Below, piece by piece: positions 17,634 through 25,844 of a DNA stretch of 64,000 nucleotides. The translations under genes and the position numbers were made by a program. The notes beneath the pieces are model-generated. The model was given only the letters and a program-made list of their open reading frames with translations. It was not told the DNA's origin and did no database searches. The stretch is from positions 1,374,501-1,438,500 of the forward strand of contig NZ_JNIS01000001.1 in assembly GCF_000702625.1 (NCBI RefSeq). Reading direction: 5' to 3'. Source of the DNA: Exiguobacterium oxidotolerans JCM 12280. GTDB lineage: Bacteria > Bacillota > Bacilli > Exiguobacteriales > Exiguobacteriaceae. Within the stretch, counting starts at the first letter, position 1. Every line of letters begins with the position of its first letter.

Positions 17634-18322
17634 TTTTCGTTACGCCACTTGTAGCCGTGTCCCCACAACGTTTCGATAAACTGTGGTTCAGCCGGGTTTT
17701 CTTCAATTTTTTGACGAAGACGACGAATGTTGACATCGACGGTTTTTCGATCGCCGAAATAGTTTTCTCCCCAGACAGCATCAAGCAGTTCATCCCGTGA
17801 CATGACTTGATCTTCATTTTTGATGAAATGACAAAGTAAATCGTACTCTGTCGGCGTCACTTCAACGTCGATGCCTCCTTTTTGGACACGTTTCGCGCCC
17901 AGATCAATCCGGAATGGTCCTGAAATCAACTCGCGTGGTTGCTTCCGACGACGTAACGTCTCGACGCGTCGTAACAACGATTGAATACGTGCCAGTAATT
18001 CGGCCGGGCTAAACGGTTTCGCGATGTAATCGTCCGCCCCGACACTAAGCCCCATGACCTTGTCTTCCTCACGCGTCCGCGCTGTTAACATGATGATTCC
18101 AACGACTTCATCTTGCGCCCGTGCTTGCTCACATACAGCAAATCCATCGACTTCAGGCATCATGATATCGAGTAACATGATATCGAATGTCTCTTGTTTA
18201 AATTGTTCTAACGCCTCTCGACCATTCTCCGCTTCAATCACTTCATACCCTGCCCGTTTTAAATTAATGACGATGAAACTTCGAATTGCGTGTTCATCCT
18301 CAGCCACTAATATTTTTGTCAT
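17630..18322 (-). CDS. OmpR-family response regulator
   Basis: A 230-residue regulator. The receiver domain shows E8-D9-E10, phosphorylation site D52 (LLDIMMPEVDG) and Lys in IAKPFSP. The C-terminal winged helix has VTPTEYDLLCHF and RQKIEENPAEPQFIETLWGHGYKW. It follows the lipoprotein gene by 23 bp and overlaps the kinase, so the three form one operon. Confidence 0.94.
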   Translation of the reverse strand: MTKILVAEDEHAIRSFIVINLKRAGYEVIEAENGREALEQFKQETFDIMLLDIMMPEVDGFAVCEQARAQDEVVGIIMLTARTREEDKVMGLSVGADDYIAKPFSPAELLARIQSLLRRVETLRRRKQPRELISGPFRIDLGAKRVQKGGIDVEVTPTEYDLLCHFIKNEDQVMSRDELLDAVWGENYFGDRKTVDVNIRRLRQKIEENPAEPQFIETLWGHGYKWRNEK

Positions 18323-18345
18323 GTTCGCTTCCTCCTACTTCGACT

Positions 18346-19608
18346 CTATTCGACGAGCGTTACGTTCGCTGCGTACTCTTCATATGGTTTTGTGACATCC
18401 ACGACGTAAACATAGTCAATGCCTTCTTTGATTTTCTTTTTTTGTGGACTGGCAATGTATTGATTTTTCGGAATCACTTCGATTTCGAAATCAATCCCGT
18501 TCGTCTCCTGATTGATGAAGCGGATTCGATTATCTTTTTTATCAATCGTCTCTCGCGTCGCCCAGCGTGCCGGGAAGCGCATGACGAAATTGTATTCTAA
18601 ATCGATGTATTGTTCTTCTCGGAGTTCAAATCCCGATTCGAGAAACGGGGCCACGTCCAAGCCGTTCCATGTGTAATAGGCCGTGATACGTGGTTTATCC
18701 TCACCAATAGGACCACTGCTGTTTTTTGGTGTGTACTGGTGTGCAAACTCTACGATTCCATCTTTATCGACGTCTTTCGGGTACGTATACATCGGTTCGA
18801 CGATTTCTGCTTGATTGCCGAATGTATGCTGCACAAGCCGACCTTCGTCCAGTTGAAACAGCGCCACATGCATCGCGGCGTCACGTGTAAAGGAAATAAG
18901 CAGTCCTCTTTTTTTAGACACATCAATCGAATCAACTTCAAACAAATCATGATCCGCGAACAAATCACCCTCTTTTGTCACCAAAGACACCGCTTGGCGG
19001 TCAGATGGATTTAATACATCTTTGTAGTACATCACTTTTGCCGGTCGCCCTTTTTTCAAAAGAAGCATATCTTGTTGCTGATCTTGATTTAAGTCAGCAA
19101 TCGTGACTCGATCGTATGTATCTACCTTCGTAATGTCTGCCGTTGGTTGAAGGAGATTTTTCAAGAGATAAACCGTATTCGTTTCAAGGTTCGATATACC
19201 AATCACGAATTGATTAGACGTTTTCATCGGATTCAACACAACATGCAGTTGGTCGATTGCCTTTCCTTCTGCAATCGGTCGTCGTACCTTTAATGACCAA
19301 CTCTCTTGTTTACGCTCGTGAATCAATAAATGGATGTTGAAGTTTCCATTTACTTCAGTCCGATAGAAGGTGACTGCTTCTTGCAGACCATCCTGATTCA
19401 AGTCAATCAATTCATATAACCGTGAGATCGACTGATTTCGGGGGGCGATGATTTCTGCTCGTTCTGGAAGATCCTGTTCAATTTTTTCCTTTAACGCAGT
19501 CTCCCATTTCGGTAAGGCTGGATGTTGTAGTAAGGTCGCAGGGTGCGGCAGGCTCAGCCCACATCCGGCTAAATATAGGGTTGATAAAATAATGGCAACA
19601 TATCTCAT
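18346..19608 (-). CDS. Lipoprotein with FG-GAP/VCBS-like repeats
   Basis: A 420-residue predicted lipoprotein: signal peptide with lipobox LAGC (Cys16). The body contains several Asp-rich calcium-binding-type loops (DLNQDGLQEAV, DLNQDQQQDML, DVDKDGIVEFA) spaced as in FG-GAP/VCBS beta-propellers. It should sit on the outer face of the membrane. It heads the operon with the two-component system and could modulate the kinase. No specific homologue was recognised. Confidence 0.8.
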   Translation of the reverse strand: MRYVAIILSTLYLAGCGLSLPHPATLLQHPALPKWETALKEKIEQDLPERAEIIAPRNQSISRLYELIDLNQDGLQEAVTFYRTEVNGNFNIHLLIHERKQESWSLKVRRPIAEGKAIDQLHVVLNPMKTSNQFVIGISNLETNTVYLLKNLLQPTADITKVDTYDRVTIADLNQDQQQDMLLLKKGRPAKVMYYKDVLNPSDRQAVSLVTKEGDLFADHDLFEVDSIDVSKKRGLLISFTRDAAMHVALFQLDEGRLVQHTFGNQAEIVEPMYTYPKDVDKDGIVEFAHQYTPKNSSGPIGEDKPRITAYYTWNGLDVAPFLESGFELREEQYIDLEYNFVMRFPARWATRETIDKKDNRIRFINQETNGIDFEIEVIPKNQYIASPQKKKIKEGIDYVYVVDVTKPYEEYAANVTLVE

Positions 19609-19734
19609 AGTGGTTGAATCCTTTCCATTCGTGCTCTAATCAAACTGTATCACACTCTTCCTAAGGAGAGTATATTGTCGAATAGGAGGCAACTTGATAC
19701 GATAGAACAGATAATTGAAAGGGGCTTACACTGA

Positions 19735-20541
19735 ATGGCTTACGAAATGATTGTGCTCGACCTTGATGATACATTGTTGACGAGCGACCATACGATTTCC
19801 AAAAAAACGAAACAGGCACTACTCGACGTACAACGTCGCGGAAAAAAAGTCGTCCTCGCGAGCGGACGACCTACTTATGCGATGACTGATTTAGCGAAGG
19901 AACTTGAACTCGAACGTTACGGAAGTTTCATCCTTAGTTTCAACGGTGCATCCATCATCAACTGTCAGACAAACGAATCACTGTTTTCGAGTACACTCAG
20001 CCCGGAAACGGTTCATGGGCTTTACGATTTAAGTCGTCGTGAAGGCATCTATATCCATACGTACGTCGGTCACGAAATTTTTACGGAGACACCGAACGAG
20101 TATACGACGCTCGAAGGTCAATTGACGGGGATGGACGTCATCACGGTACCGGACTTTAAAGCTGCCGTAACAGAGCCGGTCGTCAAATGTCTGATGCTTG
20201 CTGAAGAACAACGCTTAGCGGAAGTCGAACAACAACTTCAAGTCGAACTTGCGGGTCAACTCGCAGTCGCACGTTCTAAACCCTTCTTCCTTGAGTTCAC
20301 AGAAGCTGGTGTGACGAAAGGCACGAGTTTGGAACTTCTCGCTCGTCACCTCGGTATTAAACAAGCAGACGTCATCGCCTGCGGGGACGGCAACAACGAC
20401 TTATCGATGATTGAATGGGCAGGTCTCGGTGTCGCGATGGCAAATGCTGCCGATACCGTCAAAGAGCGCGCTCAGCATATGACGGCTTCAAACGATGAAG
20501 ACGGCATCGCACTCGTCATCGAACAATTCATGATGGATTGA
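19735..20541 (+). CDS. HAD-superfamily Cof-type sugar-phosphate/nucleotide phosphatase
   Basis: A 268-residue HAD type IIB hydrolase. Motif I DLDDTLL (9-15), motif II SGRP, Lys in motif III (TKGTSLELL) and motif IV GDGNNDLSM are intact. These enzymes dephosphorylate small phosphometabolites such as sugar phosphates or FMN; specificity cannot be read from sequence. AAAGGGG precedes the ATG and a strong terminator follows. Single-gene unit. Confidence 0.92.
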   Translation: MAYEMIVLDLDDTLLTSDHTISKKTKQALLDVQRRGKKVVLASGRPTYAMTDLAKELELERYGSFILSFNGASIINCQTNESLFSSTLSPETVHGLYDLSRREGIYIHTYVGHEIFTETPNEYTTLEGQLTGMDVITVPDFKAAVTEPVVKCLMLAEEQRLAEVEQQLQVELAGQLAVARSKPFFLEFTEAGVTKGTSLELLARHLGIKQADVIACGDGNNDLSMIEWAGLGVAMANAADTVKERAQHMTASNDEDGIALVIEQFMMD

Positions 20542-20568
20542 GTTTTCAGATGAAGATGCGATAACTAC

Positions 20569-20624
20569 AAAAAAGCCGAATGCCTTCCCGCACTCAAAAG
20601 GGGGAAATCATTCGGCTTTTTTTA
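20569..20624. terminator. Terminator after the HAD phosphatase gene
   Basis: AAAAAAGCCGAATG and CATTCGGCTTTTTTT arms with an internal CCC/GGG pairing; able to work both ways for the convergent ung gene. Confidence 0.9.
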
Positions 20625-20698
20625 GTGAACCTCCTACCCAGAACAGAACTTCCTGTTCGTTTATCAACCGTCTAATCCTGGTTAGGATGTTTACCGGT

Positions 20699-21358
20699 TC
20701 ATGAGATACACCAATCAATCGGTTGGCGCCCTTGTTCTTCAAGCCACTGATTGACACGCGAGTAAGGCCGACTTCCAAAAAAACCACGGTTCGCCGATAA
20801 CGGGCTCGGATGGACCGACTCCACTATCAGATGACGCGAGGTATCAATTAATACTTTCTTACTTTTTGCATGATTTCCCCAAAGAATAAACGCAATCGGT
20901 TCCTCCTGTGCACTGAGTACTTCGATCACTCGGTCAGTAAAGGCCTCCCAGCCCTTTTTAGCATGAGATCCGGCCTTCCCATCTTCGACCGTCAACGATG
21001 TATTCAAGAGGAACACCCCTTGATCCGACCACTTTTCGAGATTTCCAGTCGTTGGTTGCGTGCATCCTAAATCGGTTACAAGTTCTTTATACATGTTTCG
21101 TAGCGACGGTGGAATCTTGACCCCGTCGTTCACGGAAAAGCTTAATCCGTTCGCTTGATTAGGTCCATGATAAGGATCCTGTCCTAAAATGACACATCGA
21201 ACGGCTGACGGTGCGACCGCATCAAACGCATGAAAAATCCGATCCTTCTCCGGATAAACCGTTGTCTCTTGATAGGCCGATTGAACGAACGACCAAAGTT
21301 GTTGAAAATATTCTTTTTCTTTTTCTTCTTTTAAAATCGTTTGCCAAGCAGGATGCAT
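20699..21358 (-). CDS. ung: Uracil-DNA glycosylase, family 1
   Basis: A 219-residue base-excision repair enzyme that removes uracil from DNA. The water-activating motif GQDPYHG (Asp61) and the minor-groove loop HPSPLSA are both present, with LLNTSLTV between. Full family length. GGAG lies upstream of the ATG at 21358. It is divergent from tagA with an 80-bp gap. Confidence 0.97.
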   Translation of the reverse strand: MHPAWQTILKEEKEKEYFQQLWSFVQSAYQETTVYPEKDRIFHAFDAVAPSAVRCVILGQDPYHGPNQANGLSFSVNDGVKIPPSLRNMYKELVTDLGCTQPTTGNLEKWSDQGVFLLNTSLTVEDGKAGSHAKKGWEAFTDRVIEVLSAQEEPIAFILWGNHAKSKKVLIDTSRHLIVESVHPSPLSANRGFFGSRPYSRVNQWLEEQGRQPIDWCIS

Positions 21359-21439
21359 ACAACTCCACTCCTTTTTCGGTCTTAGGACCCTGTTTGTTTA
21401 GATGGGTTCTGCTATGATGGAAAATGAGGTGGATTAACA

Positions 21440-22162
21440 ATGATTCAAACAACAGAACTCTTCGGGTTACCGTTCGTCAATGCCACACCATCGACATGGT
21501 ATACCCATATTAAAACAGTCTTACACGACAATGAAAAAGCTTTTCTTGTGACGGCGAATCCTGAGCTCGTTCTCCGCTCTTTACGTGATTCGGAATACAA
21601 CGCCATCTTGAAAAAAGCGACGTTCATCACACCTGACGGCATCGGTGTGACTGCCGCCAGTAAACGTCTAGGCAACCCGTTGCAGGCGACGCTTCCCGGA
21701 ATTGAAACGGCACGGGAATTATTGCGAACGGCTGACAATTTACACAAACGTGTTTTCTTACTCGGAGGTCGCCCGGAAGTGATGAAATCGTTGATTAAAC
21801 AATTATCGATTCGGTTTCCGAACATCCAGTTCGTCGGGACGTTTCATGGATTCGGGAAGGATCAGGAAGCTGCTGACGCCATTCGTTCTGCACAGGCTGA
21901 CTTAATCCTTGTCGCGCTCGGGGCACCCAAGCAGGAGCAATGGATTGCTTCCGTTTATGATCTCGTCGATCGCGGCATCTTCATCGGGGTCGGTGGTGCC
22001 TTTGATGTTTGGTCCGGTCATAGCAAACGAGCCCCTAAACTGTTCCGCAAACTAAAACTAGAATGGCTCTATCGTATTTCGACACACCCTCGCGGTTTCG
22101 AGAAACTGAAGGACCTCGTTTTGTTTGCGTCGCTTGTTCTACGTAAAAAATCACACATCTAA
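21440..22162 (+). CDS. tagA: WecG/TagA/CpsF glycosyltransferase
   Basis: A 240-residue GT26 enzyme. TANPELVLRSLRD, TPDGIGV and VALGAPKQEQWI are the family motifs. B. subtilis TagA transfers N-acetylmannosamine onto undecaprenyl-linked GlcNAc, the committed step of wall teichoic acid linkage synthesis, at the inner membrane face. No other teichoic acid genes are in the window, so the role is inferred from the family. GAGGTGG lies before the ATG. Confidence 0.9.
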   Translation: MIQTTELFGLPFVNATPSTWYTHIKTVLHDNEKAFLVTANPELVLRSLRDSEYNAILKKATFITPDGIGVTAASKRLGNPLQATLPGIETARELLRTADNLHKRVFLLGGRPEVMKSLIKQLSIRFPNIQFVGTFHGFGKDQEAADAIRSAQADLILVALGAPKQEQWIASVYDLVDRGIFIGVGGAFDVWSGHSKRAPKLFRKLKLEWLYRISTHPRGFEKLKDLVLFASLVLRKKSHI

Positions 22163-22165
22163 TCA

Positions 22166-22211
22166 AAAAAAATCCCTTTGTCCAGTCATTCGGACGAAGG
22201 GATTTTTTTAA
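22166..22211. terminator. Bidirectional terminator
   Basis: AAATCCCTTTGTCC and GGACGAAGGGATTT arms with flanking A/T runs between convergent tagA and azoR. Confidence 0.93.
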
Positions 22212-22212
22212 C

Positions 22213-22845
22213 TTACGCGTTGACCGTTGAGAACGCACGACCTAGTTCTTTCGCTTTTGCGATTGCTTCTTCTTTGATTTCTTCTGCTTTTTCTGGGTTC
22301 ATCGCCATACCTTCGATGAAGAGCGCGTCGTATTCAGTCACACCTGTGAATGCGAGTGCTTGACGGAGATAATCGTCACCGAAGTTCAAACCAGAACCTG
22401 TGTAAACGCCGCCTGTTGCTTGGATGTGGAGTGCTTTTTTACCTTCCATCAATCCTTTTGGACCTTCAGCTGTGTAGGCAAATGTTTTTCCAGCAAGAAG
22501 AACGCTGTCGATGTACATTTTGAGACGTGCCGGGAATGAGAAGTTCCACATTGGTGTAACGAAAACATATTCGTCAGCTGCCATGAACTGCTCGAGGTGT
22601 TTCGTCATTGTACCGACTTTAGCGATTTCGACTTCTGAAAGCTCTTCGCCTGTCGCGAATTTGCCCCATGCGCTCAAGACATCTGTATCGATTTCTTGGA
22701 CATCTTCGCTGTAGAGGTTAAGCACTTCTACTTCTGCATTTGGATTTGCTGCTTTATAGCTTTCAAGGAACGCTTCACCTGTTTGAAGGCTGAATGAATG
22801 TTCCGTAGATTTCGGGTTTACAGTTACATAAAGTAATTTAGTCAT
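22213..22845 (-). CDS. azoR: FMN-dependent NADH:quinone/azo reductase
   Basis: A 210-residue flavodoxin-fold enzyme. VNPKSTEHSFS binds the FMN phosphate, TPMWNFSFPARLKMYID is the AzoR signature, and QATGGVYTGSG follows. It reduces quinones and azo compounds by two electrons and protects thiols. The upstream MarR gene resembles MhqR, which in B. subtilis controls azoR2 and mhqO-type genes. It has its own promoter at 22886-22914 and GGGG before the ATG. Confidence 0.93.
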   Translation of the reverse strand: MTKLLYVTVNPKSTEHSFSLQTGEAFLESYKAANPNAEVEVLNLYSEDVQEIDTDVLSAWGKFATGEELSEVEIAKVGTMTKHLEQFMAADEYVFVTPMWNFSFPARLKMYIDSVLLAGKTFAYTAEGPKGLMEGKKALHIQATGGVYTGSGLNFGDDYLRQALAFTGVTEYDALFIEGMAMNPEKAEEIKEEAIAKAKELGRAFSTVNA

Positions 22846-22885
22846 TTTTATTTCCCCTTTTTATTTAAAGTAATTTCTGTAACTA

Positions 22886-22914
22886 AACATACCAACATCA
22901 CTTTCATTTGTCAA
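22886..22914 (-). promoter_or_regulatory. azoR promoter
   Basis: On the minus strand TTGACA (22909-22914), a 17-bp spacer and TATGTT (22886-22891) lie about 40 bases before the start codon. Confidence 0.7.
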
Positions 22915-23016
22915 TTCGTTTGATTTCAAAGTATTAACTCTATGAAAAGACAAACAAAAAAGATGAAATCTCACCTTTCAGTGACATTCCATCAAGATTG
23001 AATGGATCAGCTGACA

Positions 23017-23475
23017 TTACGCTTTTTCAGAATGCGTATAATTATCTGCCCGGTACCCGATTCGTTTAAGTTGATCAATCAATTGTTCTTTTTCGCTAAC
23101 CGTCAAGTCGCTGAATAAGTCGGTCAAAAATGCTTCATGTTTCGGGAACGTTTCTTCCATCAACGCTTGACCTTCCTCAGTCAATGTACCAAATGTGACG
23201 CGACGGTCTGTCGGGCAAGATTTTCGTGCTAGTAGTCCACGATTTTCAAGTTTATCTACTACGTAAGTGACACTTCCACTCGTCAATAAAATCTTGTCGC
23301 CGATTTGCTGGAGCGGTGTATCGCCTTTATGATACAACAACTCAAGCACGCCAAACTCTGAAGGATTCAATTGATGGGTCTTGATGTCTGCTTTTACTTG
23401 TTCCGTCACAGCATGCATCGTTCGCGATAAGACTACGAGCAATTTTAGTGCTAGTTTCGAATCTGTCGCTTCCAT
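23017..23475 (-). CDS. mhqR: MarR-family repressor, MhqR-like
   Basis: A 152-residue winged-helix regulator. PLQQIGDKILLTSGSVTYVVDKLENRGLLARKSCPTDRRVTF is very like MhqR, which senses quinones and represses azoreductase and ring-cleaving dioxygenase genes. It lies directly before azoR in the same direction; an mhqO-like gene with an MhqR-type operator is at 61868-62901. The start at 23475 follows AGAGGGG; an upstream frame to 23604 is rejected for lack of a ribosome site and of family similarity. The symbol is by resemblance. Confidence 0.82.
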   Translation of the reverse strand: MEATDSKLALKLLVVLSRTMHAVTEQVKADIKTHQLNPSEFGVLELLYHKGDTPLQQIGDKILLTSGSVTYVVDKLENRGLLARKSCPTDRRVTFGTLTEEGQALMEETFPKHEAFLTDLFSDLTVSEKEQLIDQLKRIGYRADNYTHSEKA

Positions 23476-23645
23476 TTTACGTTCGCCCCTCTTTATCTTG
23501 ATTCGCAAATAATCATAGTCCTCTTTTTTACATTGGTCAATTGCGGTCGAAATTCTCATGACTTCTTCTTCTTGAAATTGTTCTTGCCGTGGAACGCGTT
23601 CCATAGTCTATCGTCATGGTATACACTACTAAGGAGGTCTTCTAT

Positions 23646-23900
23646 ATGTCGCTTCATACACGATTAAAACGTCTCTACAAATGGAACGTCGCCTTCGAAC
23701 TTGCGATTGAGCAACTCGGGACGCCGACCGGTTATTACCTTTGCAAACATACCTTGATTGAACAATATCCTCATTTAACACCGACTGAAAAAATGAAGCT
23801 CCTCGAAAGAATTACGGAGCAAATCGAACGCTCTGATTCGTCGTCCGGACCAATCACGAAGCAACACTGGTTTCAACTCGAACAACAACTATCTAGTTAA
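23646..23900 (+). CDS. Small hypothetical protein
   Basis: An 84-residue soluble, helix-rich protein (LHTRLKRLYKWNVAFELAIE). AAGGAGG is eight bases before the ATG at 23646. It is followed 18 bp later by the LacI-family gene, so the two are probably cotranscribed. No family was recognised. Confidence 0.7.
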   Translation: MSLHTRLKRLYKWNVAFELAIEQLGTPTGYYLCKHTLIEQYPHLTPTEKMKLLERITEQIERSDSSSGPITKQHWFQLEQQLSS

Positions 23901-23918
23901 GGATAGGAGGGATTTTGA

Positions 23919-24890
23919 ATGACGAACATTCGTGACTTGGCTCACGAAGCAAACGTTTCCGTGACGACGGTCTCACGCGTCCTCAACGATCATCCTTATG
24001 TCGCTGAAGAAAAGCGGCGTGCCGTCAAAGAAGCCATTTTAAAGCTTGGCTACATCAGAAATCAAACAGCCGTCCATCTCTCGACTGGACGGACGAAAAC
24101 GATTGGCGTCATGTTACCCTTCGTCGACCATCCCTACCATGCCGCGATTCTTCAAGGAATCGCTAAAAGTGCCTTTGAGGACGCCTATCGTTTTTTAACG
24201 TGGCAAACGAACTATTTTGAAGAACATGAACGAACTGTTTTACGCGCGCTTGCGCAACGTGAAGTCGATGGCTTAATCATCGTCTCACACAGTCTTGCAG
24301 TCTCTGAAATTCTTTCGTACGAACAATACGGTCCAATTGTCTTTTGCGAGTTGCATGAATATGTCTCATCCGTCTATATCAATCATTACACTGCGTTTTG
24401 TAAAGGCTTGACAGCACTCCAGCAACTCGGTCACCACCGGATCGGCATTTGTCTTGGACGGGCTGATAGTACGAATAGTCGCGCCCGCAAGCAGGCTTAT
24501 CATGACCTCGTTGAACCTAATTCGAATGATTGGGTGTACGAGCAAACGTTGACGATTGAAGATGGCACCCGTGTCGCGGAACATTGGCTCAGTCAGAAAC
24601 AGCGCCCTTCTGCTATCATGACGACGAGTGACCACGTCGCTGCTGGACTGATCATCGCGCTCAGAAAACGAGGGTACCGTATCCCGGAGGACCTATCTGT
24701 TATCGGGTTCGATGGCAGCGACCTCGCAGAAGTGCTCGATTTGACAACGATCGCGATCCCTTATGCGTTAATTGGTCAACAAGCTTTTTCGCTCGTAACG
24801 CGTGATGTCATGAATCAACCGTTACAAATCGAAATCCCGGCAACCCTTCAGATGGGGAATACTGCGGCACAGCTTCCCTCTGCCGATTGA
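23919..24890 (+). CDS. LacI-family transcription regulator
   Basis: A 323-residue regulator: N-terminal LacI helix-turn-helix (IRDLAHEANVSVTTVSRVLNDHPYV) with hinge, then a periplasmic-binding-like sensor domain (IGVMLPF, ILQGIAKSA, VIGFDGSDLAE). It binds palindromic operators and responds to a sugar-type effector. No sugar genes are adjacent; the palindrome before the PTS gene at 38451 is a candidate distant target. TAGGAGGG precedes the ATG. Confidence 0.92.
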   Translation: MTNIRDLAHEANVSVTTVSRVLNDHPYVAEEKRRAVKEAILKLGYIRNQTAVHLSTGRTKTIGVMLPFVDHPYHAAILQGIAKSAFEDAYRFLTWQTNYFEEHERTVLRALAQREVDGLIIVSHSLAVSEILSYEQYGPIVFCELHEYVSSVYINHYTAFCKGLTALQQLGHHRIGICLGRADSTNSRARKQAYHDLVEPNSNDWVYEQTLTIEDGTRVAEHWLSQKQRPSAIMTTSDHVAAGLIIALRKRGYRIPEDLSVIGFDGSDLAEVLDLTTIAIPYALIGQQAFSLVTRDVMNQPLQIEIPATLQMGNTAAQLPSAD

Positions 24891-24902
24891 TGAGGAGAAC
24901 TA

Positions 24903-24942
24903 AAAAACCCCGTTTCTTGTATCGTACAAGAGCGGGGTTTTG
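24903..24942. terminator. Bidirectional terminator
   Basis: AAAAAACCCCG and CGGGGTTTT with inner CTTGTA/TACAAG pairing, between convergent genes. Confidence 0.92.
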
Positions 24943-24950
24943 TCCTGTTC

Positions 24951-25613
24951 TTATAAAGTTCCTGCCGCGACGTAACGCGATCCCCAATACCCACCGCGGA
25001 ATGATTCTTTAACGACTTGACCATAATACGAGTTAGCATTGATCATCGTCGAACCATCGACTGCAATACCGACGTGCTGGATGCCACTGCCATGCGTGAA
25101 GAACACGAGATCTCCTGCTGCGGGTGCCGTCCGTTTCGTTGCTGCATATTGCGAGGCTGCCGTACGTGGTAAAGATTTACCGAGCGCACGGTAAACGTAA
25201 CTTGTAAATCCAGAACAGTCAAAGCTCGTCGGACCCGTTGCGCCAAAGACATATGGACGTCCTTTTAAACCTTCAGCGACAGATACAATCGTCGCACCTG
25301 TTTTTGAGAGTCCCGCTGTTGCTTTTTTATTGTAGCTCTTCGTGTACATCGCAGCGATGTACGCTGTCTTACCTTGATAACGCAACCGATACCAGTTGTT
25401 TGAGGTTTTGCTCGTGACAGTGACTGACTGGCCGAGCTTCAGCTGACCGAGTTTCTTCCCACTGACAGCGGCTTTCGAACGGATATTCAACACATCGACT
25501 GAAACGACTACTTTTTTTGCCGATGCTGCTTTAGTTGCTTGTGGGACGGCACTCCAACTGCTCACGACTAATGTCACGAGTATAAATAAACGGATCCAGA
25601 GCGATGCTTTCAT
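24951..25613 (-). CDS. Secreted SH3b - NlpC/P60 cell-wall endopeptidase
   Basis: A 220-residue exported protein. Signal peptide about 1-29 (LWIRLFILVTLVVSSWS...ATKAA), SH3b domain about 35-92 (VVVSVDVLNIRSKAAVSGKKLG) and NlpC/P60 domain about 105-220 with catalytic Cys133 (FDCSGFTSYVY) and His in IQHVGIAVD. It should cleave peptide cross-links in peptidoglycan, as in LytF/CwlS-type hydrolases. AGGGG precedes the ATG. Confidence 0.93.
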   Translation of the reverse strand: MKASLWIRLFILVTLVVSSWSAVPQATKAASAKKVVVSVDVLNIRSKAAVSGKKLGQLKLGQSVTVTSKTSNNWYRLRYQGKTAYIAAMYTKSYNKKATAGLSKTGATIVSVAEGLKGRPYVFGATGPTSFDCSGFTSYVYRALGKSLPRTAASQYAATKRTAPAAGDLVFFTHGSGIQHVGIAVDGSTMINANSYYGQVVKESFRGGYWGSRYVAAGTL

Positions 25614-25767
25614 CTTTTACTAATCCCCTTCTAAGTAAAGTTATCGGTTATGTAAAACGAATTAAATTGTCAGATAATTTCTGTTTTTATCCTATCATTT
25701 TGATTCCGTCGTTCGTGTTACAGTTTCTTGACAGGAACGCTTTCGCGTAATACTTTTGTAATAAAAC

Positions 25768-25819
25768 AAAAAAACAGGTCATAGAACGGCTTTATGAAGC
25801 CATTCTATAATTCCTGTTT
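25768..25819 (-). terminator. Terminator after the RND pump gene
   Basis: Minus-strand AACAGG...ATAGAATGGCTT, CATA loop, AAGCCGTTCTAT...CCTGTT and TTTTTTT. Confidence 0.88.
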
Positions 25820-25844
25820 CAGAGAGGTTTTTGTTTGAAATCAA

